Of a stretch of DNA of 23,101 bases, positions 7,748-14,879 are shown piece by piece (position 1 is the stretch's first letter; every line of letters starts with the position of its first letter). The stretch is from NCBI GenBank assembly GCA_041593595.1, contig JBFHNV010000082.1:1-23101 (forward strand). The letters are read 5' to 3'. This stretch comes from JBFHNV01 sp041593595 (GTDB lineage Bacteria; Pseudomonadota; Gammaproteobacteria; HK1). The notes below the pieces were generated by a model. The model saw only the letters and a list, made by a program, of their open reading frames with translations. It was not told where the DNA came from and did no database searches. A program made the position numbers and the translations under genes.

Positions 7748-8512
7748 TCATCGCGCGTTCTGCGCTCTGATCCTTTCGAGGAAGATGGACACCACGAGCC
7801 CGACCGGGTAACCCGGCTTGACCCGGGAATCGTAGAGCGCTGCAAGCAGCTCGCGATCGAAGCGGGTGATCTGCTTCGGGGCGACGACATCGTTGAAGGA
7901 GAACAGGGTCGAGCCCGGATAGTCGGCGAACAGCCCGAAAGATTGATAGATCTCTTCCTGCAGGCAGGTCTGCAGCATCGCGGCGTCGAGATCGTGACGA
8001 ACGTAGATGACCACCTGACGGATCTGCTGGCGGCCGCTTCGAAACGGCGCGAAGAAGCAGTGCAGGTCGTTCGACGATCGCAGCATGCGTTCGAATTCGC
8101 CCGGCAACGGCACCGTCTTGGCGAGCGACAGCATCTGCGCGTTGGATGCCAGCACCACCACGAAATTGAAGCAAGGCGCGCCGTTGCTGCCTGGGCAGGG
8201 AGGTCCCAGGGCGTAGGGCGGAGTGGATTCCAGCATCCGTTGATACGCTGACACGTCCGTGGCCGCTTCGGCGGGGGTGATCAGGAGCAGCCCCGCGATG
8301 GCCGCGGCCTCCTTCACGATGCGCCGCGCCGGCGTGGGGCGACCGCCGTCCACGACCAGCAATCGAATCGGCTCGTTCCAGCGGCTCACCACGTTCCCGT
8401 TGCCACCGAGGATGTGGACTGCCTGCAGGTACAGTTCCTCCGACTGCGCCACGAGTGGCGGGCTCGCCTGCAGGCACATCAGCAGTAGCAGGCCGTTCCA
8501 CGCTCTGGTCAT
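7748..8512 (-). CDS. DUF2927 family protein, predicted secreted
   Basis: 254-aa protein with an N-terminal signal peptide: MTR, a hydrophobic stretch through LLLLMCLQ, and likely cleavage near the VAQ before residue 24. The C-terminal half carries the DUF2927 hallmark: LQEEIYQSFGLFADY, then a SFND segment and LYDSRVKPG. Cysteines in PPCPGSNGAPC, the HCFF segment and LQTCLQEE suggest periplasmic disulfides. The molecular function of DUF2927 is unknown. The start is supported by GGAGG 4 nt upstream of the ATG. It precedes the kinase-PilZ gene by 158 nt (or by a 4-nt ATGA overlap if the kinase starts earlier), so the two may form one transcription unit. The plus strand beyond it carries the OXTCase operon. 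Confidence 0.75.
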   Translation of the reverse strand: MTRAWNGLLLLMCLQASPPLVAQSEELYLQAVHILGGNGNVVSRWNEPIRLLVVDGGRPTPARRIVKEAAAIAGLLLITPAEAATDVSAYQRMLESTPPYALGPPCPGSNGAPCFNFVVVLASNAQMLSLAKTVPLPGEFERMLRSSNDLHCFFAPFRSGRQQIRQVVIYVRHDLDAAMLQTCLQEEIYQSFGLFADYPGSTLFSFNDVVAPKQITRFDRELLAALYDSRVKPGYPVGLVVSIFLERIRAQNAR

Positions 8513-8963
8513 CTTGCCTCCGGTCGGCGTCCTGGGCCGCTCCCCGTGCCGCGGGCACGCACTCGCTGCCCACGGCCTCGGTCGGTCACCCGCGCACTCC
8601 GCTCACCCGATCTCCGGCTTCTGCCGCGATCCGGGGCGGGCGCGCTGTCCGATCACCGGATCGCGGCCGCCGCGCGGGATGGTGCCACTCTCGTGGAGAT
8701 GGCACCGATCGACAGGCGGCGAGCTTCACCGCCGCTCCTCGCACATCTGGCCAGCGGATGGTAGATGCGAGCGCCGGGATCGCCCACATTCACCGCTATC
8801 CGGATTTCGTGGCCGTGGCCGCGTACCCACTCGGTGAGCGATACCCCACGCCACGCGCCGCTTCGCCCGAGCCCGTGCGCCGCGCTTCGATCCCTGCTCG
8901 TGATTGACAAGGTCAGCCGTCGCTCACAGCATTGCCGGTCCTGGACGACCGCCGGGAGCGCGC
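8513..8963. other. divergent intergenic region
   Basis: About 450 nt between the minus-strand DUF2927 gene and the plus-strand OXTCase operon. I see no convincing gene here; open frames crossing it lack ribosome sites and domain-like sequence. It should hold promoters for both directions. The only promoter-like element I can point to is the TTGACA at 8904. Confidence 0.5.
8904..8932 (+). promoter_or_regulatory. candidate sigma70 promoter of the OXTCase operon
   Basis: A perfect -35 TTGACA (8904-8909), a 17-nt spacer and a weak -10 CAGCAT (8927-8932, 3 of 6) lie just upstream of the first gene's ribosome site, GGGAG at about 8954. It is placed well for the operon. The weak -10 suggests activator dependence or a chance match. 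Confidence 0.45.
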
Positions 8964-9152
8964 ATGGAAACCCGTGAGGACACGCCGCCGAGGGCGCTGC
9001 TGGGCAGCGAGCTCCAGGTGGTGAACGTGGGCCTTCAGGGCTTCGTCGAGGACCTGCGCGCCTGCGGCGTCCAGGTGGTGCACGTGGACTGGACGCCCCC
9101 GGCCGGGGGCGACGCGGAGCTCGCCGCGCTGCTGGCGCGCCTCGGCGTGTGA
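8964..9152 (+). CDS. 62-aa conserved-looking module of the oxamate carbamoyltransferase operon
   Basis: Small 62-aa protein starting at ATG 8964 with GGGAG 5 nt upstream. Its core is a beta-strand/loop pattern: LQVVNVGLQGF, then VQVVHVDWTPPAGGD, ending in a short helix ELAALLARL. From memory, a similar segment occurs in or beside FdrA/DUF1116 proteins in other bacteria, sometimes fused; this needs a search. The stop overlaps the GTG start of ylbE (GTGA), so the proteins are probably made in fixed ratio. A role as a small subunit or detached domain of the FdrA-YlbE-YlbF enzyme is inference. It might instead be an N-terminal piece of YlbE split off by an old stop, but both ORFs have their own start signals. 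Confidence 0.7.
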   Translation: METREDTPPRALLGSELQVVNVGLQGFVEDLRACGVQVVHVDWTPPAGGDAELAALLARLGV

Positions 9153-10411
9153 GCGCGCCCGCGGAGCAGATCGCCCAGGCCAACCAGGAGGCGCTGGCAC
9201 GGATCCTGGCCGCGGAGCCGTTCCTCGTCGACGTGGTGCGCGCCGGCGACGTCATCCCCGAGCTGCGCGAGCACGTGCTGCTGCACGCCGGGCCGCCGCT
9301 CGCCTGGGAGCAGATGTGCGGGCCGCTGCGCGGCGCGGTGGCCGGCGCCATCGTCTACGAGGGCTGGGCCGCCGACCTGGACGCGGCCACGCGGCTGGCG
9401 GAGCGCGGCGGCATCCAGTTCGCCCCGAATCATCACTTTGGCGCCGTCGGGCCCATGACCGGCATCACCTCCATGAGCATGCCGGTGATGGCGGTGGAGA
9501 ACCGCGCGTTCGGCAACCGTGCCTACTGCGCCATCAACGAGGGTCTCGGCAAGGTCATGCGCTTCGGCGGCAACGACGCCGAGGTGATCGCGCGGCTCGC
9601 GTGGCTGCGCGACGTGTTCGGGCCGGCGATGGCCGGCGCGCTGCGGGACGGCGACGGCGTCAACCTGAAGGCGCTCATCGCCCGCGGGCTGTCCATGGGC
9701 GACGAGATGCACCAGCGCAACGTGGCCTGCTCCAGCCTGCTGCTGCGCGAGATGGCACCCGCCTTCGCGCGCAGCGCCGCCGATACCGACCAGCTCGCCC
9801 AGGTGCTCGCCTTCGTGGGTGGCAACGACCAGTTCTTCCTCAACATCGCCATGGCCATGGGCAAGGCGATCATGGATCCGGTGAAGGGCATCGCCGGCTC
9901 CAGCGTGGTCACCACCATGTGCCGCAACGGCACCGAGTTCGGCATCAAGGTGAGCGGCACCGGGGAGCGCTGGTTCACCGCGCCCGTGGAGATGCCCGAG
10001 GGGCTGTACTTCCCGGGCTACGGCCCGGAGGACGCCAACCCGGACATCGGCGACTCGGCCATCGTCGAGACCATCGGCCTCGGCGGCTTCGCCATGGCCG
10101 CATCGCCGGCGGTGGCGGGCTTCGTCGGCGCCGGCTCCGCGTACACGGCGCTGGACTTCACCCGGCGCATGGCCGAGATCACCGTCGGCCGCAGCCCGGA
10201 GTGGACGATCCCGGCGCTGGACTTCGCCGGCGTGCCCACCGGCATCGACATCCGGCTGGTGGTCAACAGCGGGGTTGCGCCCACCATCAACACCGGCATC
10301 GCCCACCGCCAGCCGGGCATCGGCCAGGTGGGCGCCGGCGTGGTGCGCGCGCCCATGGCCTGCTTCGAGCAGGCGGTACGCGCCTTCGCGGCGGACCTGG
10401 GGGTGACGTGA
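9149..10411 (+). CDS. ylbE: DUF1116 protein YlbE/AllG, oxamate carbamoyltransferase subunit
   Basis: 420-aa cytoplasmic protein matching E. coli YlbE along its length. Shared blocks include LHAGPPLAWEQMCGPLRGA, VGPMTGITSMSMPV, NEGLGKVMRFGGND, SGTGERWFTAPVE, GDSAIVETIGLGG and the end NTGIAHRQPGIGQVGAG. E. coli fdrA, ylbE and ylbF (renamed allF, allG, allH) have been assigned to oxamate carbamoyltransferase, which phosphorolyses oxalurate to oxamate and carbamoyl phosphate. The GTG start overlaps the previous stop as GTGA, and no strong ribosome site of its own is visible, implying coupling. Its stop overlaps the GTG of fdrA in the same way. Family identity is secure; the enzymatic role rests on the E. 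coli assignment and the carbamate kinase neighbour. Confidence 0.92.
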   Translation: MSAPAEQIAQANQEALARILAAEPFLVDVVRAGDVIPELREHVLLHAGPPLAWEQMCGPLRGAVAGAIVYEGWAADLDAATRLAERGGIQFAPNHHFGAVGPMTGITSMSMPVMAVENRAFGNRAYCAINEGLGKVMRFGGNDAEVIARLAWLRDVFGPAMAGALRDGDGVNLKALIARGLSMGDEMHQRNVACSSLLLREMAPAFARSAADTDQLAQVLAFVGGNDQFFLNIAMAMGKAIMDPVKGIAGSSVVTTMCRNGTEFGIKVSGTGERWFTAPVEMPEGLYFPGYGPEDANPDIGDSAIVETIGLGGFAMAASPAVAGFVGAGSAYTALDFTRRMAEITVGRSPEWTIPALDFAGVPTGIDIRLVVNSGVAPTINTGIAHRQPGIGQVGAGVVRAPMACFEQAVRAFAADLGVT

Positions 10412-11910
10412 GCACGGTCCTCGTGAACGAGATCCGCGCCGGGTTCTACCTGGACTCGGTGGCCCTGATGCGCCTGTCGCGTGTGGTGGGCGCGCTGCCC
10501 GGCGTGGTGGAGGCGGCGATGATGACGGGCACGCCCGCGAACCGGGCGATCATGAGCGACGCCGGCCTGCTGGACGCCGCCGGCGCGGCGGCCGCGGCGC
10601 GCGGCAACGATCTGGTCATCGCCGTGCGGGCGCGGGACGACGAGGCTGCGCAGGCGGCGGTGGTGGAGGCCCGGCGCCTGCTGGACGCGCCCAGGCAGCA
10701 GGTCAGCGCCGGCGGCTACCGGCCGCGCAGCATCGCCGCCGCGGTGCAGGACCTGCCGGGCGCCAACCTGGCGCTGGTCTCCGTGCCCGGCGACTTCGCC
10801 GCCGCGGAGGCGCGCCGGGCGCTGCGCCACGGCCTGCACGTGATGCTGTTCAGCGACAACGTGCCCCTGGACGAGGAGCTGGCGCTGAAGCGCGAGGCCC
10901 GAGAGCGCGGGTTGCTGATGATGGGCCCCGACTGCGGCACCGCGATCATCAACGGGGTGCCCCTGGCCTTCGCCAACGCGACACCCCGCGGTGACGTGGG
11001 CATCGTCGGCGCGTCGGGCACCGGCGTGCAGGAGGTCAGCACGCTGCTCGCGCGCGCCGGCCACGGCGTCTCCCAGGCCATCGGCGTCGGCGGCCGCGAT
11101 CTGAACGAGGCCATCGGCGGCATCATGACCCTGATGGCCATCGACCTGCTGGATGCGGATTCGGCCACCCGCCACCTGGTCCTGATCTCCAAGCCGCCGC
11201 ACCCGGAGGTGGCCGCCCGGGTCCTGGAGCGCATCGGGCGGTGCTCGAAGCCCTGCACGGTGTGCTTCATCGGCGGCGAGCCGGCGACGCTGCCCGCCAA
11301 CGCCACCTTCGACGCCACGCTGCGCGACGCGGCGACGTCGGCGGCCGGCGGTACCGCCGTCGGCAAGGACTTCGACCCGGCGGCCGTGGCCGCGCCGCTG
11401 CGCCGGCCCGGACAGCGCATCGAGGGCCTGTTCAGCGGTGGCACCCTGTGCGCCGAAGCGCAGATCGTGCTGCGCGCCCGGGGCTGCACCGTCGTCTCCA
11501 ACGCGCCGGTGCCCGGGGTCGGGACGCCGCCGGAGCGCGCCGCCCGCGCACGCCTCCTGGATCTCGGCGCCGACGAATACACCCGCGGCCGGCCCCACCC
11601 CATGATCGATCCGACGGTGCGCGACGAGGCGCTGCGTGAAGCGCTCGCCCACGCCGGGACCGGCGTGGTGCTGCTCGACCTGGTCATCGGCCACGGCGCC
11701 CACGCGGACCCGGCGGGACACCTGGCCGAGGTCCTCGGCCAATGGTCGAAGGGCGGGCCGGTGATGGTGGCCTCGGTCACCGGCACCGATGAGGATCCCC
11801 AGGTGCGCTCGCGGCAGGTGGAACGCCTGGAGGACGCCGGCGTGCTGGTGGCGCCCTCGAACGCGCAGGCCGCCGAGCTCGCCGCCGCCCTGATCGCGGA
11901 GCGGGATTAG
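10408..11910 (+). CDS. fdrA: FdrA/AllF, oxamate carbamoyltransferase subunit (acyl-CoA synthetase-like fold)
   Basis: 500-aa protein collinear with E. coli FdrA (about 555 aa). Blocks include MMTGTPANRAIM near the N-terminus, VMLFSDNVPLDEE, LLMMGPDCGTAIINGVPLAFAN, the Rossmann-type glycine motif GIVGASGTGVQE (about 197-208), IGVGGRDLNEAIGG, YTRGRPHPMIDP and VTGTDEDPQ. FdrA has the fold of succinyl-CoA synthetase/acyl-CoA ligase subunits. In E. coli it is one of three proteins needed for oxamate carbamoyltransferase. GTG at 10408 overlaps the ylbE stop (GTGA), with a G-rich stretch just upstream. The gene order here (ylbE before fdrA) differs from the fdrA-ylbE-ylbF order of E. coli. It is followed by carbamate kinase after 4 nt. 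Confidence 0.92.
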   Translation: MSTVLVNEIRAGFYLDSVALMRLSRVVGALPGVVEAAMMTGTPANRAIMSDAGLLDAAGAAAAARGNDLVIAVRARDDEAAQAAVVEARRLLDAPRQQVSAGGYRPRSIAAAVQDLPGANLALVSVPGDFAAAEARRALRHGLHVMLFSDNVPLDEELALKREARERGLLMMGPDCGTAIINGVPLAFANATPRGDVGIVGASGTGVQEVSTLLARAGHGVSQAIGVGGRDLNEAIGGIMTLMAIDLLDADSATRHLVLISKPPHPEVAARVLERIGRCSKPCTVCFIGGEPATLPANATFDATLRDAATSAAGGTAVGKDFDPAAVAAPLRRPGQRIEGLFSGGTLCAEAQIVLRARGCTVVSNAPVPGVGTPPERAARARLLDLGADEYTRGRPHPMIDPTVRDEALREALAHAGTGVVLLDLVIGHGAHADPAGHLAEVLGQWSKGGPVMVASVTGTDEDPQVRSRQVERLEDAGVLVAPSNAQAAELAAALIAERD

Positions 11911-11914
11911 CGCC

Positions 11915-12892
11915 GTGGCCGCGACCGCCCCACCGACCGAGCTCCCGCGCCGCATCCTCATCGCCATCGGCGGCAACGCCACGCATCCGGAGAACATCCG
12001 CGGCACCAGCGAGGAGCAGAAGGAGGTGGCGAGGCGCACCGCCAGCGCGCTGCTGCCGCTGGCGCTGCTGGACAACGAGCTGATCATCACCCACGGCAAC
12101 GGGCCCGTGGTGGGCAAGATCCTCATGCGCCAGATGCTGACCCGGGATCGCATCCCGCCCATGTCCCTGGACATCTGCGTGGCCCACAGCCAGGGGGGCA
12201 TCGCGTACCTGCTGATGCAGGCGCTGGAGAACGCGCTGCGCGAGGCAGACAGCGCCCGGGCGGTGGCGAGCCTGCTGACCCAGGTGGAGGTGGATCCGGA
12301 CGACCCGGCGTTCACCGCGCCGAGCAAGCCGGTGGGCCCGTTCTTCGGCGCCGACGACGCGCGCCGGATGGCCGAGGAGTTCGGCTGGCGCATGCAGGAG
12401 GACGCCGGCCGCGGCTGGCGCTACGTGGTGCCCTCGCCCCGGCCCCGGCACATCGTGGACATCTCGCTGATCCGCGAGCTCGCCACCCGCGGCACCGTGG
12501 TCATCGCCGGCGGCGGCGGCGGCATCCCGGTGGTGCGCGGCGCCAAGGGGGTGCGCCACGGCGTGCCCGCGGTCATCGACAAGGACCTGACCTCGTCGCA
12601 CATGGCCAACGTGCTCGGCATCGAGACCCTGCTGATCCTCACGGCGGTGCCCAAGGTCGCCGTCGACTTCGGCAAGCCCGGTGAGCGTGCGCTGGACACC
12701 GTGGGCGTCGCCGAGCTGAAGCGGCTGCACGCCCAGGGCCAGTTCCCGAAGGGCAGCATGGGCCCGAAGGTGGAAGCGGCCATCCACTTCCTGGAAGGCG
12801 GCGGCAGGCGCGCCATCATCAGTGGGCTGGAAGCGGTGATGCCGGCGCTGCGCGGCGAGACCGGCACCCACGTGGTGGCCGATGGGGGCTGA
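11915..12892 (+). CDS. arcC: carbamate kinase
   Basis: 325-aa amino-acid kinase-fold enzyme that converts carbamoyl phosphate and ADP to ATP plus carbamate, which breaks down to CO2 and ammonia. Motifs include the N-terminal AIGGNA, ITHGNGPVVGKI, VAHSQGGIAYLL, VIAGGGGGIPVV and DKDLTSSHMANVLG, with the C-terminal MGPKVEAA. GTG at 11915 lies 4 nt after the fdrA stop, with a GGAG about 12 nt upstream. Its place inside the OXTCase cluster, rather than beside arginine deiminase genes, indicates that it consumes carbamoyl phosphate released from oxalurate. It is therefore the counterpart of E. coli YbcF/AllK. The stop overlaps the DUF2877 gene by 11 nt. Confidence 0.95.
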   Translation: MAATAPPTELPRRILIAIGGNATHPENIRGTSEEQKEVARRTASALLPLALLDNELIITHGNGPVVGKILMRQMLTRDRIPPMSLDICVAHSQGGIAYLLMQALENALREADSARAVASLLTQVEVDPDDPAFTAPSKPVGPFFGADDARRMAEEFGWRMQEDAGRGWRYVVPSPRPRHIVDISLIRELATRGTVVIAGGGGGIPVVRGAKGVRHGVPAVIDKDLTSSHMANVLGIETLLILTAVPKVAVDFGKPGERALDTVGVAELKRLHAQGQFPKGSMGPKVEAAIHFLEGGGRRAIISGLEAVMPALRGETGTHVVADGG

Positions 12893-13838
12893 GCCGATCC
12901 GCGTGCTGCGGGTGGCAGCGGTGGGTGCGCCGGCTCACGCCGCGCTGCGCGCCGGTGGCCGGGGGCGCATCGAGGCGGTGTTCGAGCGCTCCCTCTACGC
13001 GCGCATCCAGCACGACTGGCTGTGCGTGGGCGATGGCAGCATCGGTCGCGGCCCGATCAACCTGGTGTGCGTCGATGCGGTTCCCCTGATGGACCTGCGT
13101 GTCGGCGCGCCGGTGGTCTGCCGCGACGCACGGCTGCGTCTCGCCGACGCTGCGCTGATCGACGGGTCCGGGTGCGCGCCCTGGCGAGGGTCGGTGTCGC
13201 CGCGCTGGTCGCGGGACACGCTGCGTGCCGGTCTCGCCGCCCTCGCGCGCCTGCAGGCGGGATCGCCGCCGGCACTGGAAGGCCTGGGCGGCCTCGCGTG
13301 CGGCGAACACGGCGCGCCAACGCCGCTCGTGCGCCGCGCCGTGCCCCACGTGCGCGCCATCGCCGCGTGGATCGCCGGCGGGGCGGGCCCGGGGCAGGCA
13401 CGCGAGCTTTCCGCAGCGGCGGCCGGGCTGCTGGGCCTGGGACCGGGCCTCACGCCGTCCGGAGACGACCTGCTGTGCGGCGCGCTGGTGACACTCCACA
13501 AGCTTCGACGATCCGCCGCGGCGAGGCGGCTGTGGAACGCCATCCACTTGCACCTGGCCACGGCCACACACGACATCAGCGCCGCGCACCTGCGCGCCGC
13601 AGCGGGGGGTGAGTGTGCCGAGGTCCTCGATGTCGTGATCGACGCGCTCGTTCGCGGCGACGCCGCCGACCTGACGCGCGCGTGGCCGGCGCTCGCGAGC
13701 TGCGGGCATCCGTCACCATGGGACGGGCTCACCGGCGCGGTGACGGTGCTGCGCGGGGTGATCCAAGCGGTACGGGCACACCCACCTGCCCTGCAGGCCG
13801 CGATATCCGGGCGTCAGCAGGCTGCTGACAATCTCTGA
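12882..13838 (+). CDS. ylbF: DUF2877 protein YlbF/AllH, oxamate carbamoyltransferase subunit
   Basis: 318-aa protein with the DUF2877 hallmark LLGLGPGLTPSGDDLLCGAL, followed by a helix-rich C-terminus that includes the TATHDISAAHLRAAAGGE segment. In E. coli the homologue YlbF (AllH) works with FdrA and YlbE in oxamate carbamoyltransferase. The ATG lies inside the carbamate kinase gene (11-nt overlap), so translation is coupled. It is the last gene of the five-gene operon. Its 3' end contains a perfect hairpin and runs into a chain of inverted repeats. The central Cys and His residues are not characteristic enough to assign catalytic roles. Confidence 0.88.
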   Translation: MGAEPIRVLRVAAVGAPAHAALRAGGRGRIEAVFERSLYARIQHDWLCVGDGSIGRGPINLVCVDAVPLMDLRVGAPVVCRDARLRLADAALIDGSGCAPWRGSVSPRWSRDTLRAGLAALARLQAGSPPALEGLGGLACGEHGAPTPLVRRAVPHVRAIAAWIAGGAGPGQARELSAAAAGLLGLGPGLTPSGDDLLCGALVTLHKLRRSAAARRLWNAIHLHLATATHDISAAHLRAAAGGECAEVLDVVIDALVRGDAADLTRAWPALASCGHPSPWDGLTGAVTVLRGVIQAVRAHPPALQAAISGRQQAADNL

Positions 13839-13852
13839 TTTTCGGCAGCCTG
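13813..13852 (+). repeat. nested stem-loops at the 3' end of the OXTCase operon
   Basis: GTCAGCAG-G-CTGCTGAC (13813-13829) is a perfect 8-bp-arm palindrome inside the last codons of ylbF. Alternatively CAGGCTGC (13818-13825) can pair with GCAGCCTG (13845-13852) across the stop codon. The two structures are mutually exclusive. A GATTTTC follows the first stem, so it could act in termination or mRNA end protection. Confidence 0.45.
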
Positions 13853-13860
13853 CGCCCGGT

Positions 13861-13893
13861 GCAGGGCAGGGATTGCTCCTGCAATCCCTCTGC
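13861..13893. repeat. stem-loop with bulge
   Basis: AGGGATTGC (13868-13876) pairs perfectly with GCAATCCCT (13881-13889) around the loop TCCT. An outer GCAG/CTGC helix (13861-13864 with 13890-13893) adds to it after a 3-nt bulge. No T-run follows. Confidence 0.5.
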
Positions 13894-13898
13894 ATTCC

Positions 13899-13912
13899 TG
13901 CCATCCATGGCA
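13899..13912. repeat. short inverted repeat
   Basis: TGCCAT-CC-ATGGCA, 6-bp perfect arms, lies between two larger stem-loops of the same cluster. Confidence 0.35.
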
Positions 13913-13926
13913 GTCAGATGCACCAG

Positions 13927-13958
13927 CATACATCAAGCATGCAAGTGCTTGATGTATG
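13927..13958. repeat. perfect 13-bp inverted repeat
   Basis: The arm CATACATCAAGCA (13927-13939) is exactly complementary to 13946-13958, with the 6-nt loop TGCAAG. The arms are AT-rich compared with the surrounding genome, so the repeat stands out. It could be a transcript hairpin, an operator or the end of a small element. Confidence 0.6.
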
Positions 13959-13992
13959 GAGCAAGCCGGAGACCGCGTCTTCGGCGCCGCGA

Positions 13993-14024
13993 GTTCAAAT
14001 TCGACAGGGATGTCGAATTTCAAC
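13993..14024. repeat. 14-bp inverted repeat with one mismatch
   Basis: Left arm 13993-14006 (core AAATTCGACA) pairs with 14011-14024 (core TGTCGAATTT) around the loop GGGA. The inner 10 bp are perfect, followed by one mismatch and three more pairs. It is AT-rich and tightly closed, the last of the hairpin series. Confidence 0.6.
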
Positions 14025-14042
14025 AGCATGTCAGTTGCCTGA

Positions 14043-14300
14043 TCCCCTGCTACAACAGTTCGTGATGATGAAGAGTCGAACGGTCCGGAGGCGACCGCAC
14101 TCGATGAAGCGACGAAGCGGTTTGCCGCCCGCCAGATGAAGGACAACGACCACCACCGCGTGCTCGACGAGCCGGTGCCGGCGCTCGGCGGGAAGCTCCC
14201 GTGCGCCTGCGCGCGCTCGAAGCGTCAACGGCACGAGGTCGTCGCCTGGCTGAAGGATCTCGGGAACCGCGAGCTGCGCGCGGCGACGCCCCCTGGCTGA
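14043..14300 (+). pseudogene. remnant of a C-terminal domain (broken gene)
   Basis: An open frame of about 85 codons with coding-like composition but no start. A stop (14040-14042) lies just upstream, and no earlier reading frame joins it. The readable part includes MKDNDHHRVLDEPVPALGGK followed by a helix around VVAWLKDLGNREL, ending at TGA 14298. The DEPVPALGGK(x)P pattern recalls a short helical C-terminal domain seen in some SEC-C-associated proteins; this is recognition from memory and unsure. I read it as a 5'-truncated fragment left by rearrangement next to the hairpin cluster. Confidence 0.45.
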
Positions 14301-14456
14301 ACCCCGGGCGGCCCGATGAGGACGCGCTTGCAACCCTCGCGAGCGCCTCGGTGCGCCGTCGAGCCGCTCCCGAGGTGACATCTGGCGGCGCACGCGGATC
14401 GATGACGCTGGTGAGGCGCCCGCGCCGTCGCGACCGCCGTCCCGAGTCAGACGATC

Positions 14457-14470
14457 TTGACTCAGATCAA
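14457..14470. promoter_or_regulatory. FNR/ANR/DNR-type box
   Basis: TTGAC-TCAG-ATCAA matches the consensus TTGAY-N4-RTCAA of FNR/CRP-family anaerobic regulators in both half-sites. Its centre (14463/14464) is 41.5 nt from a predicted start at about 14505, with a -10-like TAGCGT at 14493-14498. That is class II activator geometry toward the Cys-rich gene at 14608. The box is directly visible; the regulator is not in the window. Confidence 0.65.
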
Positions 14471-14492
14471 TCTCGTGCCGGCGTCGACTGGG

Positions 14493-14498
14493 TAGCGT
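14493..14498 (+). promoter_or_regulatory. candidate -10 of the FNR-box promoter
   Basis: TAGCGT (3 of 6 matches to TATAAT) is placed as expected for a promoter activated from the box at 14457-14470. The leader to the next start codon would be about 100 nt. Confidence 0.35.
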
Positions 14499-14607
14499 CG
14501 CCGCCGCCGGGCTGAAGATTCGCTACCGTGGGGCTGAGGCAAGGGCTCGACCAGGCAATTCCGAGCGCGCCGGCGACCCGAGGCCCGCCGTCACAGGAAG
14601 CCAGTCC

Positions 14608-14799
14608 ATGTCCTTCTTCTTCGACTCACCGATCGATCGCTGCGAGCGGATGGACTGCCCCGTGCTGCTCGACCAGACCCAGCAAGCGTGCGCCCGCGAG
14701 CATGGCTGCACGCACCCGGATTGCCCCCTCGCGGCCTGGTTCGCGCGGCCCAGGGACGACGACCCCGACACCCCCGCCGAGGACTCGACACCGGACTGA
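14608..14799 (+). CDS. small Cys-rich protein of unknown function
   Basis: 63-aa protein with five cysteines (residues 12, 17, 28, 34, 39) and nearby His 32 and 36, in the arrangement CERMDC, ACAREHGC, THPDC. This pattern suggests a bound zinc ion or a redox/metal site. The C-terminal 18 residues are acidic and look disordered. ATG at 14608 has AGGA about 9 nt upstream. An FNR/ANR-type box with class II spacing lies 138 nt upstream, so expression may rise at low oxygen. I do not recognise the family. The coding case rests on the start signals, the upstream box and the non-random Cys spacing. Confidence 0.55.
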   Translation: MSFFFDSPIDRCERMDCPVLLDQTQQACAREHGCTHPDCPLAAWFARPRDDDPDTPAEDSTPD

Positions 14800-14856
14800 A
14801 GCCACGGCCCGGAGCCGCGGCCCAGGCCGGCCCCACGCCGGTACGGCTCGCCAACG

Positions 14857-14879
14857 GCGCCCGCGCGCTACGCGGGCGC
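14857..14879 (+). terminator. GC-rich hairpin after the Cys-rich gene
   Basis: GCGCCCGCG (14857-14865) pairs perfectly with CGCGGGCGC (14871-14879) around the loop CGCTA, 58 nt after the stop codon. No long T-run follows (GTTACGG), so it is at best a weak or factor-assisted terminator. Confidence 0.4.

Noticed and set aside
10018..12393. 791-codon open frame on the minus strand
   Set aside because: Antisense to fdrA and arcC, which have clear family motifs on the other strand.
13813..14024. Hairpin cluster as CRISPR array or integron attC sites
   Set aside because: The arms differ in sequence, so there are no repeated units, and no attC core sites or integrase are seen.
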